Made by a program: the position numbers and the translations under genes
From: Saprospiraceae bacterium
Lineage (GTDB): Bacteria > Bacteroidota > Bacteroidia > Chitinophagales > Saprospiraceae
Length of the DNA stretch: 13,621 nt
Reading direction: 5' to 3'
Assembly (NCBI GenBank): GCA_029262975.1
Contig: JAJCYJ010000269.1
Location: 1-13,621 of the forward strand
Shown here: piece by piece, positions 12,812 to 13,621 of the stretch
How the letters are laid out: every line of letters starts with the position of its first letter
Position numbering within the stretch: position 1 is the stretch's first letter
Notes under the pieces: model-generated
Seen by the model: the letters and a program-made list of their open reading frames with translations, nothing else
What the model was told of the DNA's origin: nothing
Databases searched by the model: none

Positions 12812-13621
12812 ATTATTAATTATTTCGAAAGTAAATTTCTCTTCGTATTCAAAGCCAAACTCATCTATCGCCTTAACTATGGCTGTATGTAATCCAGGAT
12901 TCAACAATGGAAGGGCGAATTGCCAGATGTGTGACGAAACTACTGCTGGAGGGAAAGAATCATGAGTGTCCTTGTATTTATTATACTGGTTTATATAAGA
13001 TGGATCGGTGCGTTCAGTGTATTTCATTATCAAGGGGGCCTTGCCATCAAGGGAGATAGTGACTTTATCTCGCTCGCCTCCGTCAAAGAAGTTAACTACC
13101 ACAAACGTATTGTCTGCCTGCATCCCACGATCAAGCTTGAGTGGACGTGTCTGAATTGTACTGTCTGGATCCATCAGCTGTGGACTTAACATCACTTTCA
13201 GGCGATTTTTTGGATCACCAACTGCCGGAATGAATTGTGGTTTTACCTTATTGCCTTCGAAATGAAATAAATAATAACCATTTGGGTTTCCGTCCGACAT
13301 GGTTGCAGAGCGTACTCCTCGGTCGTCCCTTGGGCCTAGCCATCCATTACCACGAACTTCGGCCAAAGTGTGTGCAATGAATGGACGTCCATGCCATCCA
13401 TGCGAATGATTGACTTCCACCTTCCAACTGTTGCTGGTATCATGGCCTGAGATAGTATATATGTATTGAAAGCGACCTAAGATTTTAAGCAATTCATTAA
13501 AGTTGGCAGTATTTATATTACTAGGAAATGTCCGGTCGTGTTCGTAAGTTATCAAGGGAATATGTTTAATGATACTAATTAACATAAACGATGCAACCAA
13601 ATTGAGGTCATTTTAGAACCA
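12806..13621 (-). pseudogene. Calcineurin-like metallophosphoesterase, C-terminal part, interrupted by a stop; 5' end outside window
   Basis: The frame reads as the end of a Bacteroidota calcineurin-like phosphoesterase: K-H-I-P-L around residue 12 of the open part, then Y-I-Y-T-I-S-G-H-D where the metal-binding GH motif belongs. The PF16370-type C-terminal domain follows, with A-E-V-R-G-N-G-W-L-G-P-R-D-D-R-G and A-T-M-S-D-G-N-P-N-G-Y. Upstream of the TTG at 13598-13600 the similarity-like reading continues (N-D-L-N) to a TAA at 13613-13615, with W-F beyond it. Relatives have W-[LF]-E-N-D-L there, so one substitution (GAA to TAA) would explain it. Either it is a pseudogene or a short C-terminal protein starts at TTG. 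The second His of a GHxH motif is not apparent. The stop codon lies in the attC-like R'' box. Confidence 0.6.

Larger units (their letters stand above)
1..13621 (-). mobile_element. Integron-like gene-cassette array (11 attC-like sites, no integrase in window)
   Basis: Seventeen genes, all on the minus strand, are punctuated by 11 imperfect palindromes that start NNNNAAC and end GTTNNNN on the plus strand. On the minus strand they read as attC: an R'' box ending AAC, a short 1-3 nt spacer, paired arms, a 4-7 nt spacer, then CGTTNNN (AGTT at one site). Each site lies just 3' of a gene or operon, as in integrons. The ten complete cassettes run 282-1408, 1409-2314, 2315-3020, 3021-3854, 3855-4975, 4976-6248, 6249-6714, 6715-10830, 10831-11749 and 11750-12737, assuming the usual G/TT cut on the minus strand. 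For every one of them the outer bases of the R'' box are complementary to the cassette's own first bases, so the excised circle would carry a matched site. The boxes do not follow the classical GTTRRRY consensus strictly. An unknown, integron-like recombinase is the alternative to a standard IntI. Confidence 0.8.

Overview
The window looks like a Bacteroidota chromosome, probably a marine Cytophagales- or Flavobacteriia-type organism. The reasons are low G+C, TTG/TAnnTTTG promoters of the Bacteroidota type, weak or absent Shine-Dalgarno sequences, and protein families typical of that phylum (DUF6090, lipoproteins with short signal peptides, a YrdB/DUF2568 membrane protein). No rRNA, tRNA, CRISPR array or integrase gene was seen.

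The main result is that the whole window reads as an integron-like gene-cassette array. All 17 genes lie on the minus strand. They are separated by 11 different imperfect palindromes (65 to 195 bp) that share no long sequence but share one architecture. On the plus strand each starts with NNNNAAC followed by G (T at one site), then an unpaired 4-7 nt spacer, two complementary arms, a loop, a shorter 1-3 nt spacer, and GTTNNNN. Read on the minus strand this is the plan of an integron attC site (R''-L''...L'-R'), with extra unpaired bases on the R'' side. In all 10 complete cassettes, the outer bases at the gene's 3' side are complementary to the outer bases at the same cassette's own 5' end. 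Circularising each cassette would therefore rebuild a matched attC, whereas most sites as found in the array are mismatched chimeras. That is what integrase-built arrays predict. No intI is in the window, so it is either a stretch of a large chromosomal integron or a CALIN (attC cluster lacking an integrase). By the orientation of the sites, the integrase end would lie to the right.

Cassettes, left to right (plus-strand coordinates): 1-281 partial, no recognisable gene; 282-1408 DUF6090 membrane protein; 1409-2314 DUF4160 + DUF2442-XRE pair with its own promoter and operator-like palindrome; 2315-3020 HicA/HicB toxin-antitoxin with the same promoter architecture; 3021-3854 unknown soluble protein; 3855-4975 unknown lipoprotein; 4976-6248 twin-arginine-exported glycoside-hydrolase-like protein; 6249-6714 a cassette with no convincing gene but with short repeats; 6715-10830 an unusually large (4.1 kb) cassette carrying an AraC-family regulator and a five-gene envelope operon; 10831-11749 a ChaN-like lipoprotein; 11750-12737 an unknown protein; 12738-end the C-terminal part of a calcineurin-like phosphoesterase interrupted by an in-frame stop.

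Only three places in the array show a clear internal promoter: the two toxin-antitoxin-type cassettes and the AraC-controlled operon. In the operon, two 21-bp-spaced direct repeats abut the -33 element, as expected for AraC-type activation. The other cassettes have only 15-40 nt between cassette start and start codon and no visible promoter, so they may depend on read-through or be silent. Many encoded proteins are exported or membrane-bound, which suggests the array supplies variable cell-surface and stress functions, with the toxin-antitoxin modules possibly stabilising it.
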